From: Winogradskyella schleiferi
Lineage (GTDB): Bacteria > Bacteroidota > Bacteroidia > Flavobacteriales > Flavobacteriaceae
Assembly: GCF_013394655.1 (NCBI RefSeq)
Contig: NZ_CP053351.1
Location: 3,130,501-3,194,500 of the forward strand
Reading direction: 5' to 3'
DNA: 64,000 nucleotides
Shown here: piece after piece, positions 9,098 to 18,176 of the stretch
Layout of the letters: every line of letters starts with the position of its first letter
Position numbering within the stretch: position 1 is the stretch's first letter
Position numbers and translations under genes: made by a program
Notes under the pieces: generated by a model
Database searches by the model: none
What the model was told of the DNA's origin: nothing
The model's input: the letters and a program-made list of their open reading frames with translations, nothing else

Positions 9098-10236
9098 TTG
9101 CACCAGAAGAAATTTATAAAAAAGCCAATAAAAAATACATCTCTTACTTACAAAGTAAAAAAAATAGAGATGTATTTTTCCCATTGATTATACCAGGAAA
9201 TAAAATACCTAGCAAAAACACTTCAGGTTATAGTGAAGAGATTAAAAGACTCTATCTCGATTCAAAAGAGAAAAAGGGATATGGTTATGAGATTGTCTAT
9301 ACGCAAAAACGAAAAAAAGGTTTAGGTCTGCAAAGTCTTCCCTCACAATTTGTTTTCGACAATGAGCTCGATTATCTACAATACCTTCATAAAGAAAAGG
9401 AAGTTATCCAATTTGATAATGCTTGTGAAGTCACTTTCAAAACTTTCCCAAAACTGAAAGAAGTGATTTTTAATAAGCCAGCTATTTTATTGAATAACCT
9501 GGATAAGTGGGGAGATCTATTAAAAGTATGTACATATTTTAAAAACAATCCTCAACCTAATTTGTACATAAGAGAATTACCAATTAAGGTGCATACCAAG
9601 TTTGTAGAAAAGAATCAATTCGTTTTAACTACACTTCTTGAAACTATTTTAAATCCAGAAGATATTTCATCAGAAAAAAGATTTGAAAAAAAGTTTGGTC
9701 TAAAATATTCAGAACCACTAGTTCGATTTAAAATACTCGATCAAAACATAGCAGATATTTCGTTTTCGGGAGTCAGTGATTTAGCATTACCACTAAGTCA
9801 TTTTAATCAGCTCAACCTTAATATTTCAAAAGTAATTATTGTTGAAAATAAGACATCCCTTTACACGACGTTAACTCTTCCAGATATGACTAATACCATA
9901 GCTGTTTTTGGTCAAGGATTTGGGGTATCTAATCTTAAAAACATAGAATGGCTCAAAACTAAAGAGGTGCTTTATTGGGGAGATTTCGACGCTCACGGTT
10001 TTGAAATTCTATCTCAAGTAAGAGGATATTATCCTCAAACAAAAAGCGTACTAATGGATGAAAACACCTTTAATAAGTTCTTTGAGAATGACAAAGGTGC
10101 TGGATCTAAAGTGTCTCAATTAGATAATCTCACGGAAGCTGAAAGTAAATTGCATAGATTCTTATTGGAGAATAATTATAGGCTTGAGCAGGAGAAGATT
10201 CCTAATGACTATGTTATCAAGCACTTTATTTTATAG
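9094..10236 (+). CDS. jetD: Wadjet nuclease JetD (DUF3322/DUF2220, Toprim)
   Basis: A 380-residue protein. The N-terminal two thirds match the DUF3322 part; the C-terminal third has the Toprim-like DUF2220 signature: the conserved Glu in IIVENKTSLY, then YWGDFDAHGFEIL with the paired Asp. JetD is the metal-dependent nuclease that cleaves the DNA trapped by the JetABC motor. The start overlaps jetC by 4 bp. The catalytic acids are present and the length is normal. It is the last gene of the first operon; a 148-bp gap follows. Confidence 0.92.
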   Translation: MIAPEEIYKKANKKYISYLQSKKNRDVFFPLIIPGNKIPSKNTSGYSEEIKRLYLDSKEKKGYGYEIVYTQKRKKGLGLQSLPSQFVFDNELDYLQYLHKEKEVIQFDNACEVTFKTFPKLKEVIFNKPAILLNNLDKWGDLLKVCTYFKNNPQPNLYIRELPIKVHTKFVEKNQFVLTTLLETILNPEDISSEKRFEKKFGLKYSEPLVRFKILDQNIADISFSGVSDLALPLSHFNQLNLNISKVIIVENKTSLYTTLTLPDMTNTIAVFGQGFGVSNLKNIEWLKTKEVLYWGDFDAHGFEILSQVRGYYPQTKSVLMDENTFNKFFENDKGAGSKVSQLDNLTEAESKLHRFLLENNYRLEQEKIPNDYVIKHFIL

Positions 10237-10251
10237 CTTCAAATAGCATAT

Positions 10252-10290
10252 ATATATTGTAATATATTACCAAAATTATAATATATTGTA
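10252..10290 (+). promoter_or_regulatory. Repeats upstream of a sigma-54-like promoter, possible enhancer site
   Basis: The gap after jetD holds a 10-bp direct repeat ATATATTGTA at 10252-10261 and 10281-10290, 29 bp apart (about three helical turns). It also holds a 9-bp inverted pair AATATATTA/TAATATATT at 10261-10269 and 10279-10287. The position, about 55-95 bp before the -24 element, is where sigma-54 activators usually bind. The very AT-rich sequence makes chance repeats more likely, so this is a suggestion only. Confidence 0.35.
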
Positions 10291-10344
10291 TTCCTTAATT
10301 GAATTCAAATTTTCAATTGACTGGTTTTGAGCACTTCTATTTTA

Positions 10345-10360
10345 TGGCATTTAATTGGCT
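10345..10360 (+). promoter_or_regulatory. Candidate sigma-54 (-24/-12) promoter
   Basis: The sequence TGGCAT-TTAAT-TGGCT matches the sigma-54 consensus TGGCAC-N5-TTGCW with two mismatches. The invariant GG (10346-10347) and GC (10358-10359) have the exact 10-bp spacing. The predicted start of transcription near 10371 is just before the ATG at 10385. The operon it would drive ends with a sigma-54 AAA+ activator, which makes a functional site much more likely than a random match. Confidence 0.6.
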
Positions 10361-10384
10361 TATCAGCTTATTAAATAACATAAA

Positions 10385-10678
10385 ATGAAAATACTAAACT
10401 ATCAATTAACGTCGCACTTTGAAGAACGAATGAGAATTAGACACATACCAGAGTTTTTAATTTCACTATGTCTTGTAAAAGGAGAAATTAAAACTACTAG
10501 TAAAAACAAAAAAGAATATAGCTTGAATCAAAATTACATATTGGAAGCAGTTAGTCAAGGCTACTTGAGTATAGCAGAATGCCTATCTATAAAGAAGATC
10601 GTTGTCGTAGCAAAAACGAACATTCTTATTACCACGTATGCTACTTATGGAGATACGGGAATGAACTATAGCAACTAA
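10385..10678 (+). CDS. Small DUF4258-like protein
   Basis: A 97-residue protein, first gene after the sigma-54-like promoter and 2 bp before the helicase gene. The start LTSHFEERMRIRHIPEFLI followed by LCLVKGEI and a beta-rich end (KKIVVVAKTNILITTYATYG) resembles the DUF4258 fold, related to RelE/HigB-type mRNA interferases. No antitoxin gene is adjacent, so a toxin role is uncertain; it may be a small partner of the helicase. The family call is tentative. Confidence 0.5.
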   Translation: MKILNYQLTSHFEERMRIRHIPEFLISLCLVKGEIKTTSKNKKEYSLNQNYILEAVSQGYLSIAECLSIKKIVVVAKTNILITTYATYGDTGMNYSN

Positions 10679-10680
10679 AT

Positions 10681-13350
10681 ATGAGATCTGAACCAAAAAG
10701 AACACTTAGGCAACTTAATGCTTTTAACAGAGAACATCAAGACGAGTACCGAGTTAATAAACTTTTAGATGGAGTTTTTCACGGTATTAGGGATTCTCAA
10801 GATTATTTAAGAAGCGCAAAAGAAGTTATTCAAAATCAAAATGCAATAGCCATACCAGTTCAATTAGAAACCTTTGAGGAGGAAATTGAAAAAGGTAAAA
10901 AAGGCAAAACTATTCTTTGGAGATATCACCTTCAGTCAATGGATACCGTAGGAGAGAAGAAATCTTCTGTAATTACTAATTATCTTTTTAAGAATGAACA
11001 AGAAATAGTTTATTCGGTTAAGCCTACTGGAAAGCTCTGGAAGGATAAAGACAATGAAGCTAGAATAAGTGATCGAAATGAAGAGGAATTATACTTGGAT
11101 TTTAATAAAGATCCTGGTATTGATAAAACCATCTATCTTAAAGCAAATGATTATCAAATCAGTATGCAAGAGCACGCATTGCGAACTTTGAATAATAAGC
11201 CAGAAAGTCATCACACACCACTTTTGAGATTATTTGATTTACCCATTAAAAGTAACAGGTATTTTGAAGAGAATTACGACTTAAACTTAGCGGAGAACAT
11301 TGATTTTAAAATCCTTAATAACACCAATATTGATGGAGCAACAGAACAACAAGAATTTGTTAAAAAAGCTTTAGCATCTAGAGACTTTGCACTTTTAGAA
11401 GGACCACCAGGTTCTGGCAAGACCACAGCTATTATAGAATTAATCATTCAATGTGTTTTAAAAGGACAGCGCGTGTTGTTAGTTTCCTCTACACACGTTG
11501 CAGTAGATAATGTTATTGACAGAATAATAGGCAAGTATAAAAAACATACAGAAGGTTTAGTAAGTCCTATGCGTATAGCATCTAGCCCTGGAGTGATAAG
11601 AAAAGAAAGTGTCGAGTCATATCATTTAACGCAGCTTATCAAGCATACCAAAAAAGAAATGCTCAGTAACTTGAATAAGAAACAAGATTCTATTGGAATA
11701 AAAGCTCTAAAGGAAAGCCTCAACTCTAAGAATTCAAGTTCCAACTTTGATCAAATTATATTGGATTCAGCAAATCTGGTAGGTGGCACAGCAATTGGAA
11801 TATTACAACATCCTGGAATTAAGTCTGGAGTAGGTAAACCTTTTGATGTAATGATTGTAGATGAGGCTTCAAAAGTGACATTCTTAGATTTTTTAGTTCC
11901 CGCACTACACGCAAAAAAGTGGGTTTTAGTAGGTGATGTAAACCAACTCTCTCCATACACAGAAGGAGATATTGTTACAGAGCATCTTAATAAATTACTA
12001 GATAAAGACCAACAAAATCTTATAGCTGAGACCTTTGAGCTTCAAAAGGATTTGAAATTGAGAAACAAAGAAAAAGTAGTTCACGTATTATTTACTAAAA
12101 GAGATCAGGAGCATTTCAGTAATTTAAAAGAAAGCAACTTAGAAGTATTTCATTTAGACGCCCAGAAATCTTCTCTATCAACTAATTCTGGACACTGGTT
12201 ATTAAATAGTGTAGATATAATAATAGCACAGCCTTCAATAGAAAATGAAACGCTCCTTGCTCAACACTTAAAATTTAAAGCAAAGTTTTACGGTAATAGA
12301 CCTAAAAACGCATTACTAATCCATCATCAAAACCATTGTCACAAAGTCAAAAACGGAAGAAAAGCTTGGATTAACAACTATTCCTATAAACTAGATAAAG
12401 ATCAGAACTGGGGCGAATTAGTAGGTAGGAGTCTTGAGCAGATGTATCAATACCGTTTTGAGCCAGAGCTAGAAAAGAATAAGAAAATAGAATATGACAT
12501 ACTAGTTCCTTCTTCTATTGAGCAGAAAGTAGAAGGCCTAAGACGAGTCGCCCTGCCTTCTATACTAGAACTCTTACAAATAGGTGTAGGAGAAAAAGAT
12601 CGCACCACAAAAGACGGTAAAACTTATAATGTAGAGAAAATACTTTATTCTGGTTTTGACAATATGACCAAAGTGAAAGAATTGAAGTTTCAATCCTTAA
12701 GCTATCAGCATCGTATGGAAGATGATATTGCCAGATACTCTCGAGAACATTTTTATGACGGTAATAACCTAGTGACTGCAAATACTGTATTACAAATTAG
12801 AGATAATCCACTTAGAGAATATAATAAAAGTGAAAATTCTGTTATGTGGATGCCAAATGGATATCAAATTAAATATAACAATAAAGGCAAACAACGTATT
12901 ACTAATCCAGAAGAAGTAAATCACATAAAACAAGAACTAATTTCTTTTCACGCTTTCGCGAAAGCGAGGTCAGAACAAGTATATGAAGTAGCAGTACTTT
13001 CTTTCTACAATGATCAAGTTGCTAAACTAAAAGAAATGCTTAAAGAGCTTACGAAGCAATATCGAAAAAATAAGTTTTTCACATTAGGAAATATTAAAAT
13101 AACCCTGTGCACGGTAGATAAATTTCAAGGTGACGAGGCAGATATGGTGTTATTGTCTTTTGCAAAGGCTACAGCAGGCGCTCACTATAACAGCCCTAAT
13201 CGATTGAATGTGGCCATTACTCGAGCACGTTATAAACTTGTGCTATTTGGAAATCCAGAACGATTAAAAAAGGGAGCAGGTCTTCCAGCTCTCAAAAAGA
13301 TGGCAACGGAGATTAATACCAGATTAACGAGTCACAAATCAAGAAACTAA
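10681..13350 (+). CDS. SF1 (Upf1-like) DNA/RNA helicase with AAA domains
   Basis: An 889-residue superfamily 1 helicase. Walker A GPPGSGKTT is at 241-249, motif Ia VSSTHVAVDNV follows, motif II is DEAS at 394-397, motif III includes VLVGDVNQLSP, motif V TVDKFQGDEADMVL starts at 811, and motif VI is RLNVAITRAR at 841-850. The first 200 residues are an unrecognised extension and the middle (about 430-650) is a long insert. This is the Upf1/Dna2-like group of ATP-driven 5'-3' translocases. It lies between the DUF4258-like gene and the 352-residue gene, 2 and 4 bp away, and is probably the motor of this operon. A palindromic repeat is at 12952-12965. Confidence 0.88.
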   Translation: MRSEPKRTLRQLNAFNREHQDEYRVNKLLDGVFHGIRDSQDYLRSAKEVIQNQNAIAIPVQLETFEEEIEKGKKGKTILWRYHLQSMDTVGEKKSSVITNYLFKNEQEIVYSVKPTGKLWKDKDNEARISDRNEEELYLDFNKDPGIDKTIYLKANDYQISMQEHALRTLNNKPESHHTPLLRLFDLPIKSNRYFEENYDLNLAENIDFKILNNTNIDGATEQQEFVKKALASRDFALLEGPPGSGKTTAIIELIIQCVLKGQRVLLVSSTHVAVDNVIDRIIGKYKKHTEGLVSPMRIASSPGVIRKESVESYHLTQLIKHTKKEMLSNLNKKQDSIGIKALKESLNSKNSSSNFDQIILDSANLVGGTAIGILQHPGIKSGVGKPFDVMIVDEASKVTFLDFLVPALHAKKWVLVGDVNQLSPYTEGDIVTEHLNKLLDKDQQNLIAETFELQKDLKLRNKEKVVHVLFTKRDQEHFSNLKESNLEVFHLDAQKSSLSTNSGHWLLNSVDIIIAQPSIENETLLAQHLKFKAKFYGNRPKNALLIHHQNHCHKVKNGRKAWINNYSYKLDKDQNWGELVGRSLEQMYQYRFEPELEKNKKIEYDILVPSSIEQKVEGLRRVALPSILELLQIGVGEKDRTTKDGKTYNVEKILYSGFDNMTKVKELKFQSLSYQHRMEDDIARYSREHFYDGNNLVTANTVLQIRDNPLREYNKSENSVMWMPNGYQIKYNNKGKQRITNPEEVNHIKQELISFHAFAKARSEQVYEVAVLSFYNDQVAKLKEMLKELTKQYRKNKFFTLGNIKITLCTVDKFQGDEADMVLLSFAKATAGAHYNSPNRLNVAITRARYKLVLFGNPERLKKGAGLPALKKMATEINTRLTSHKSRN
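12952..12965. repeat. GCTTTCGCGAAAGC palindrome, copy 4
   Basis: Perfect copy in the SF1 helicase gene, coding HAFAKAR. Confidence 0.95.
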
Positions 13351-13354
13351 AGCA

Positions 13355-14413
13355 ATGAAACTTACACAACATACACCTACCATAACCTATCAAGTACTTA
13401 CGGACTATACAGAAATTAGTAAAGAATCGCCACTTATTTCTATTTTAAAAGTTTGCAAAGAGATTGGCGTTTTTAATGTTTCAGAATTACAAGACTTCTT
13501 GAAACCATTAAATAATAACGCTGTATCGAATTTACTATTTAGATTAGAAAGTCTTGATTATTTGAAAAGCATCGAAAAAGAAGCTGATGACTGGATATTT
13601 TCAAACAATGAGACGTCTTATGAGTTAACCCAAATGGGACTTAATGTTTGTCTTGATGGAAAAATTGAAGAAGAAAAAAGAGGTATTATAGCACTGACCA
13701 TTGCTTATCCTAAAAATGCAGATCCAATAATCGTAAAATTAGAGCCTTTAAGCAAAGACGAATTTCAAGATCAAGAAAACACTAAAAGTAATGCTAAACG
13801 CGAATTCAATAATTTCATTAATGAAAGTCAGCATTTAAAGAATGGCACTTTTAAATTAAAACATATTGAAAACACTTATGCTCTTGATGAAGAAAAAGAG
13901 CAAGATTACACCTTTAATTTCAGTGAGGAGAGTTATACATCTCAACTACTAGATTTTTCAAAAACAGTTAAAATTTCTAAAAGCAAAGTGATAGCAGAAC
14001 TTTTGATTAATAAATACCAGAGTGCTTATGATGAAGAACAACAATTAATTAGGATGCCTTTTAACCATACAGACCTCTCATTAAAAAGAAATATTTCTAT
14101 AGATAATCCACAATATGACGGTCTTTACTTTAATAAAATTGAACTCGAAGAACCTGTACAAATAAGTCCATTGGATGATCAGGAAGCAGCACAATGGTTT
14201 ACTGCACTAGTTGTTTCACGTATTCAAAATTATTTTTTCTCTGATGAAGAGTTTAATGTTTATACAAAAGAGATTGCTGAAAAGTTTGTTGTGTATAAGC
14301 AAGGTTTAACTAACTCAATATCCAGAATGGAGTTAATAAATAAATTACATAACAAGCCCGCTGGTTTTTATATCAAAGCAAAACTAGACACCATCAATTA
14401 CCTTAATCATTAA
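13355..14413 (+). CDS. Unknown protein, possible winged-helix N-terminus, defence operon
   Basis: A 352-residue protein I do not recognise. Residues 20-110 read like a winged helix: ILKVCKEIGVFNVSELQDFL, then NNNAVSNLLFRLESLDYLKS, then TSYELTQMGLNVCL, the usual form of a helix-turn-helix followed by a wing. Residues 115-245 have mixed alpha/beta character; the C-terminal half has DQEAAQWFTALVVSRIQNYF. No catalytic motif or membrane segment is visible. It lies 4 bp after the helicase gene and 10 bp before the PLD gene. It may bind DNA or act as an adaptor in the complex; this is inference. Confidence 0.55.
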   Translation: MKLTQHTPTITYQVLTDYTEISKESPLISILKVCKEIGVFNVSELQDFLKPLNNNAVSNLLFRLESLDYLKSIEKEADDWIFSNNETSYELTQMGLNVCLDGKIEEEKRGIIALTIAYPKNADPIIVKLEPLSKDEFQDQENTKSNAKREFNNFINESQHLKNGTFKLKHIENTYALDEEKEQDYTFNFSEESYTSQLLDFSKTVKISKSKVIAELLINKYQSAYDEEQQLIRMPFNHTDLSLKRNISIDNPQYDGLYFNKIELEEPVQISPLDDQEAAQWFTALVVSRIQNYFFSDEEFNVYTKEIAEKFVVYKQGLTNSISRMELINKLHNKPAGFYIKAKLDTINYLNH

Positions 14414-14423
14414 AGACTATCAA

Positions 14424-15968
14424 ATGCATACTATAAATTTCAAACAAACATTCCGCAATGAAGAGATTCTTGATAATGTCTTTATACTAACTACTAACCA
14501 ATGGCAAAGCACAGAAGAGCAGCAGTTATCAGTAATTGAATCAGGACCAAAACAAGTGCTTTTTCAGAACATAATAGAGCACATCCAGCAAGCTGAAGAG
14601 ATGATTTGCTTACAATCTTTTCTTATTCAAGATACAAGTATCATAGACGCATTAGTTGAAGCAAGTCAAAGAGATGTTAAGGTTTTTATCTTAGATGCTG
14701 CAGAGACACGATTAAAAACACAGGCTTACCCAGAGGATGATAATTTTATTACTGATGAGTATAAAGAAATGATAAACAAGAAGTTTAGAAGACATTTTGT
14801 ACATCGTCAAGCAGAAAATCTACACGCAAAATTTATTTTGATTGATCCAAAATCAAACAATGCCAATGGATATCTATTTACAGGTAACTTTAATGAAAAG
14901 CCTTTTAAAGAAAACCCAGAATTAGGTGTTGAACTTGATGAGAGACAAACTAATGAGCTATTTAAGTTATTTGTATATCATTTTTGGGAACATACTACAG
15001 ATGAGCAGAATGACACCGAAACATTTGATAAAGTTCGACCAGCAAATAAATTCCAAGCACCACAACTAGATCACATTCTTTGCACATCTCCAAATGCGGG
15101 CTTGTCTAATCTAAAGAGCACGTTAATTACCAGCATTAGTAATACTCAAGAGAGTATATCATTTTCAACTTTTGGTTTAGATATTGAGCACGAGTTAGCG
15201 AAAGAGATCTTAAGTAAAATTAAATCAGGGATTGAAGTGACCATCTTCTGTAGACCAAGAGAAAAAACTATTGTAAATCATATTTCGGAATTACAAAAAG
15301 CTGGCGCAAAAGTATTCTGCCATCCATTAATACACGCTAAAAGTATTATTGTGGACGATAAAGAAGCGTATGTTTTTACAGCAAACTTTGAAAAGCACGG
15401 AATGGATACTGGATTTGAGGTTGGTATGCTTCTTAGTAATAGACAAACCAAAGATTTGATAGGAATACATAATAAATGGAAACAGGATTTTCCGTTGACA
15501 TTTCACTCTCAAAAAAGTGTACAAGAAATTAGCAACTACAATACGTTCAAAAACAAAGCACTAGTAACTGATAAAATTTCAGAAACTAAAAAAGTCAATC
15601 TGAAAAAAGAGATTACGAAGCTATTAGACTTAGCTACTTTTTTTAAGGATACTAATGGAACAAATAATTTTGAAAAACATAAAAATTTAGAAGTCGATAA
15701 GGTCGCTACATTAAAAGGATTTGTAGAAAACGAATCAGCGAGATTAGAACCTATTGACGAAGTACTTTCTAAGGTATTGATTAAAAAAGTGAACACTTCT
15801 AAAATGAAGAAGGGAGAAAAGAAACCTCAAGAATCAGAGATTAAATGGATAGCTGCCAATAAAATAGTTATTAATATCGATTGGGTAAAGTCAAATAAAG
15901 AAGAGCTAATGCAATACATTAATTCAAAATGGTCGGAATATAAAAATATGGAGCTTTATGGAAACTAA
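14424..15968 (+). CDS. Phospholipase D-family protein with two HKD motifs
   Basis: A 514-residue protein with two complete PLD motifs: H134-A-K136-x4-D141 followed by TGNFNEK, and H304-A-K306-x4-D311 followed by TANFEKHG. Two HKD motifs in one chain make a full active site by themselves. In defence operons such proteins are usually nucleases (compare DrmC of DISARM). Residues 370-514 are a lysine-rich helical extension of unknown role. It is likely the nuclease effector of the operon, next to the helicase. The stop overlaps the start of the regulator gene by 11 bp. Confidence 0.82.
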   Translation: MHTINFKQTFRNEEILDNVFILTTNQWQSTEEQQLSVIESGPKQVLFQNIIEHIQQAEEMICLQSFLIQDTSIIDALVEASQRDVKVFILDAAETRLKTQAYPEDDNFITDEYKEMINKKFRRHFVHRQAENLHAKFILIDPKSNNANGYLFTGNFNEKPFKENPELGVELDERQTNELFKLFVYHFWEHTTDEQNDTETFDKVRPANKFQAPQLDHILCTSPNAGLSNLKSTLITSISNTQESISFSTFGLDIEHELAKEILSKIKSGIEVTIFCRPREKTIVNHISELQKAGAKVFCHPLIHAKSIIVDDKEAYVFTANFEKHGMDTGFEVGMLLSNRQTKDLIGIHNKWKQDFPLTFHSQKSVQEISNYNTFKNKALVTDKISETKKVNLKKEITKLLDLATFFKDTNGTNNFEKHKNLEVDKVATLKGFVENESARLEPIDEVLSKVLIKKVNTSKMKKGEKKPQESEIKWIAANKIVINIDWVKSNKEELMQYINSKWSEYKNMELYGN

Positions 15969-17523
15969 AAACTGTCTTTTAACCTGGGATTCCTACAATC
16001 ACGGTTTCATTGTTACTGCTAGAACTATTCTTGGTTTATTGGAGAATGAAAATATTTTGATAAATGAAGTCTTGTATTTGCATAACCAGCCATTAACTGA
16101 TCTAAACATAGCAGAAAGAAAGGTATTCTTTAAAGAAGAGCTAGATGCTAAAATTCTGATTGATAAGGACAGATTAGCCAAAGTAAAAAGGGTAAGAGAT
16201 CAATTTGAACTACAAGAAAGACCGCTCCCTATATTCAGAAATAAGGGAATCACAATAAAAAGTGTGACACATTACCAATCCATATATGATGGATTGGTAC
16301 AATTACTTAAATCTGATTTCAGTACCTATTCAGGTAATTTACATATTAATGTTTCTCCAGGAACACCTCAAATGCACGTAGTATGGCTAATGTTAAATGC
16401 GAGTGGTTATCTTCCAGAGAACACTAGACTATGGTCTAGTCAATGGTCGAAAGCAGATGATAGTTATGCAATAAATGAAATAAAATTTAAGCCTAAAACG
16501 TACCTAAGTGAAGTTCTCAAACGTAAGTTTAATGACATATTTACTCCGCTAATAAATCCTAATGACACTCAATCTGGATTACGAATGGAAGCAGAGAAAC
16601 GTATTGAAGTTTTTGCGCATCTATTAAATGTTCCTATAATGCTTTTAGGTGAACGTGGAACAGGAAAGTCCACTTATGTCAGAGAGGTGATTGCTCCTTT
16701 ACATACTAATTTACCTTATAAAGAATTGGCTTGCGGAACTTTTAACGAAGAACTACTTAGAGGAGAACTTTTTGGATATATCAAAGGCGCATTTACAGGA
16801 GCAAATCAGGACAAAGACGGCATATTAGCTGAGTTTGAAAAAGGAGGTGTTCTATTTTTGGATGAAATTCAAGATTTATCAAAACCTTTACAACGCCAGC
16901 TTATTCAAGTTCTACAAACTGGTCAGTACTATCCTCTAGGATCTAATGAACCTAGAACCGCCAAATTCAGATTGATTACTGCTAGTAACAAGAGCTTTCA
17001 AGAATTAAACGACACATATTTAGATTTAGATTTTATAGATAGAATTGCTCATTTTATAGTGGAAATACCACCGCTGAGAAAGTCGAGAGAGGATCTATTA
17101 AGATTTTGGAGCGAAGCTTGGAAAAGCGTTCATAATAGCGATGATGGTCTAAAATTGATTAATACAACCGCGCTTGATAAGTTTTTAACTGAAGATCCGC
17201 TTTTCGGAAACTTTAGAGATTTACAACGACTTGCAGCACTTGTAGGTGCGTTTTATTTATCACATAAGAATCAAAAAGTTGCCGTAAAGGAGGCTATTTC
17301 AGAATTCAAAAAATGGTCAACTAAACAGCAACCAAACAAATCGAGTGATACTTTCTTTATAGATGGTAAAGATTATAATCACATTATTGCTCATTTCAAT
17401 AAGGAACTAGTTCTCTGGGCTGAATCTAACTACGGCACACTGCAAAAGGTAAGTAAGGTGCTGAAGCGTTCAGAAAGTGCATTAAGAAAGGATAAAAGTA
17501 TGGAACGGTTGTTTAAGAGGTAA
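15958..17523 (+). CDS. CARF-like/sigma-54 AAA+ activator, RtcR-like
   Basis: A 521-residue protein. Residues 1-190 look like the CARF-type sensor of RtcR, with the ligand-loop motif HINVSPGTPQM and KARF-like flanking strands. Residues 205-420 are a sigma-54 AAA+ domain: Walker A GERGTGKST at 231-239, the sigma-54-contacting loop GAFTGA at 277-282, and Walker B FLDEIQD with D302 and E303. The end (NYGTLQKVSKVLKRSESALR) is a Fis-like helix-turn-helix. CARF domains bind cyclic oligonucleotides or RNA-derived ligands; the GAFTGA loop is intact, so it should activate sigma-54 promoters. Together with the -24/-12 site at 10345 this suggests ligand-triggered positive autoregulation. The gene is convergent with, and 3 bp from, the next - strand gene. 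Confidence 0.82.
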   Translation: METKNCLLTWDSYNHGFIVTARTILGLLENENILINEVLYLHNQPLTDLNIAERKVFFKEELDAKILIDKDRLAKVKRVRDQFELQERPLPIFRNKGITIKSVTHYQSIYDGLVQLLKSDFSTYSGNLHINVSPGTPQMHVVWLMLNASGYLPENTRLWSSQWSKADDSYAINEIKFKPKTYLSEVLKRKFNDIFTPLINPNDTQSGLRMEAEKRIEVFAHLLNVPIMLLGERGTGKSTYVREVIAPLHTNLPYKELACGTFNEELLRGELFGYIKGAFTGANQDKDGILAEFEKGGVLFLDEIQDLSKPLQRQLIQVLQTGQYYPLGSNEPRTAKFRLITASNKSFQELNDTYLDLDFIDRIAHFIVEIPPLRKSREDLLRFWSEAWKSVHNSDDGLKLINTTALDKFLTEDPLFGNFRDLQRLAALVGAFYLSHKNQKVAVKEAISEFKKWSTKQQPNKSSDTFFIDGKDYNHIIAHFNKELVLWAESNYGTLQKVSKVLKRSESALRKDKSMERLFKR

Positions 17524-17526
17524 GTG

Positions 17527-18063
17527 TCAAACAAAAGGATTAACCTCCGCAGGCGTCCCACTTGGATAACCCCAAGCAACATACTGCGACTTCATATCAT
17601 CAGTATCAAGATGTACAAAGGTTCTACCTACTCCTATGCGCTTAAAACCAACATCGCGAGCCACAGAGACTAAGTGATTTCGGATAAATGTAGTTTGAGC
17701 CTTTATATCTACAGCTTTACACGTAGGGATTTTATGAGACGAACTGGAAACACCGCCCACTTTTTTGTTGTGTGATGGGCTACGAGCTCCAGAGTTGATC
17801 CATTGAAAAATGGGATAGCCTGTTCTGGCTTCCAGTTGCTGAAGCATAAAAATTAATTGCCTATCCATACAATTACCAGAACCAGGAATATCTGGACTGT
17901 CAAAAACCGACAAGTCGATAGGTTGTCGATTGATTTGTACCACTTGATTTTTAACCGATTTTACTTTTGATTTTCTATAAATAGCAAAAGCACCTATCAT
18001 CAAAATTGACAAGGTGCCTAATCCAACATAGATATGTTGATTGTTATTTTTTACCACAACCAC
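17527..18063 (-). CDS. Membrane-anchored M15-type peptidoglycan peptidase
   Basis: A 178-residue protein beginning with GTG at 18063. Residues 10-29 form one membrane span (VGLGTLSILMIGAFAIYR), and the rest resembles the M15 D,D-carboxypeptidase/VanY-like fold: SGARSPSHNKKVGG, then the zinc-ligand arrangement SSSH...AVDI, and a last His in FVHLDTDD. It probably cuts peptidoglycan cross-bridges during virion entry or lysis. It is the last gene of the long - strand cluster and overlaps the small gene before it by 20 bp. Confidence 0.78.
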   Translation of the reverse strand: MVVVKNNNQHIYVGLGTLSILMIGAFAIYRKSKVKSVKNQVVQINRQPIDLSVFDSPDIPGSGNCMDRQLIFMLQQLEARTGYPIFQWINSGARSPSHNKKVGGVSSSSHKIPTCKAVDIKAQTTFIRNHLVSVARDVGFKRIGVGRTFVHLDTDDMKSQYVAWGYPSGTPAEVNPFV

Positions 18064-18163
18064 ATCCTTTTACAGACTCTTTACTTTTCTTGTATCTCAA
18101 GAATAGGTCGGAACTTATTTTTACAGCGCTTAATAGTATAAACGCTCCAAAAATATAGTTCAA
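18044..18163 (-). CDS. Small membrane protein, TTG start, 39 residues
   Basis: A 39-residue open frame between two genes of the cluster: TTG start at 18163, TAA at 18044-18046. It has one hydrophobic segment (residues 4-14, IFGAFILLSAV), then a basic part, and ends in GCGCGKK. It fills an otherwise empty 113-bp gap and overlaps the M15 gene by 20 bp, which fits the packed layout. No family is recognised, and a non-ATG start leaves doubt. Confidence 0.45.
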   Translation of the reverse strand: MNYIFGAFILLSAVKISSDLFLRYKKSKESVKGCGCGKK

Positions 18164-18176
18164 TGTATTATTTCCT

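Noticed and set aside
10385..10678. Toxin of a toxin-antitoxin pair
   Set aside because: No antitoxin-sized gene is adjacent; the upstream gene is jetD and the downstream gene is the helicase, so only the DUF4258-like fold is claimed.
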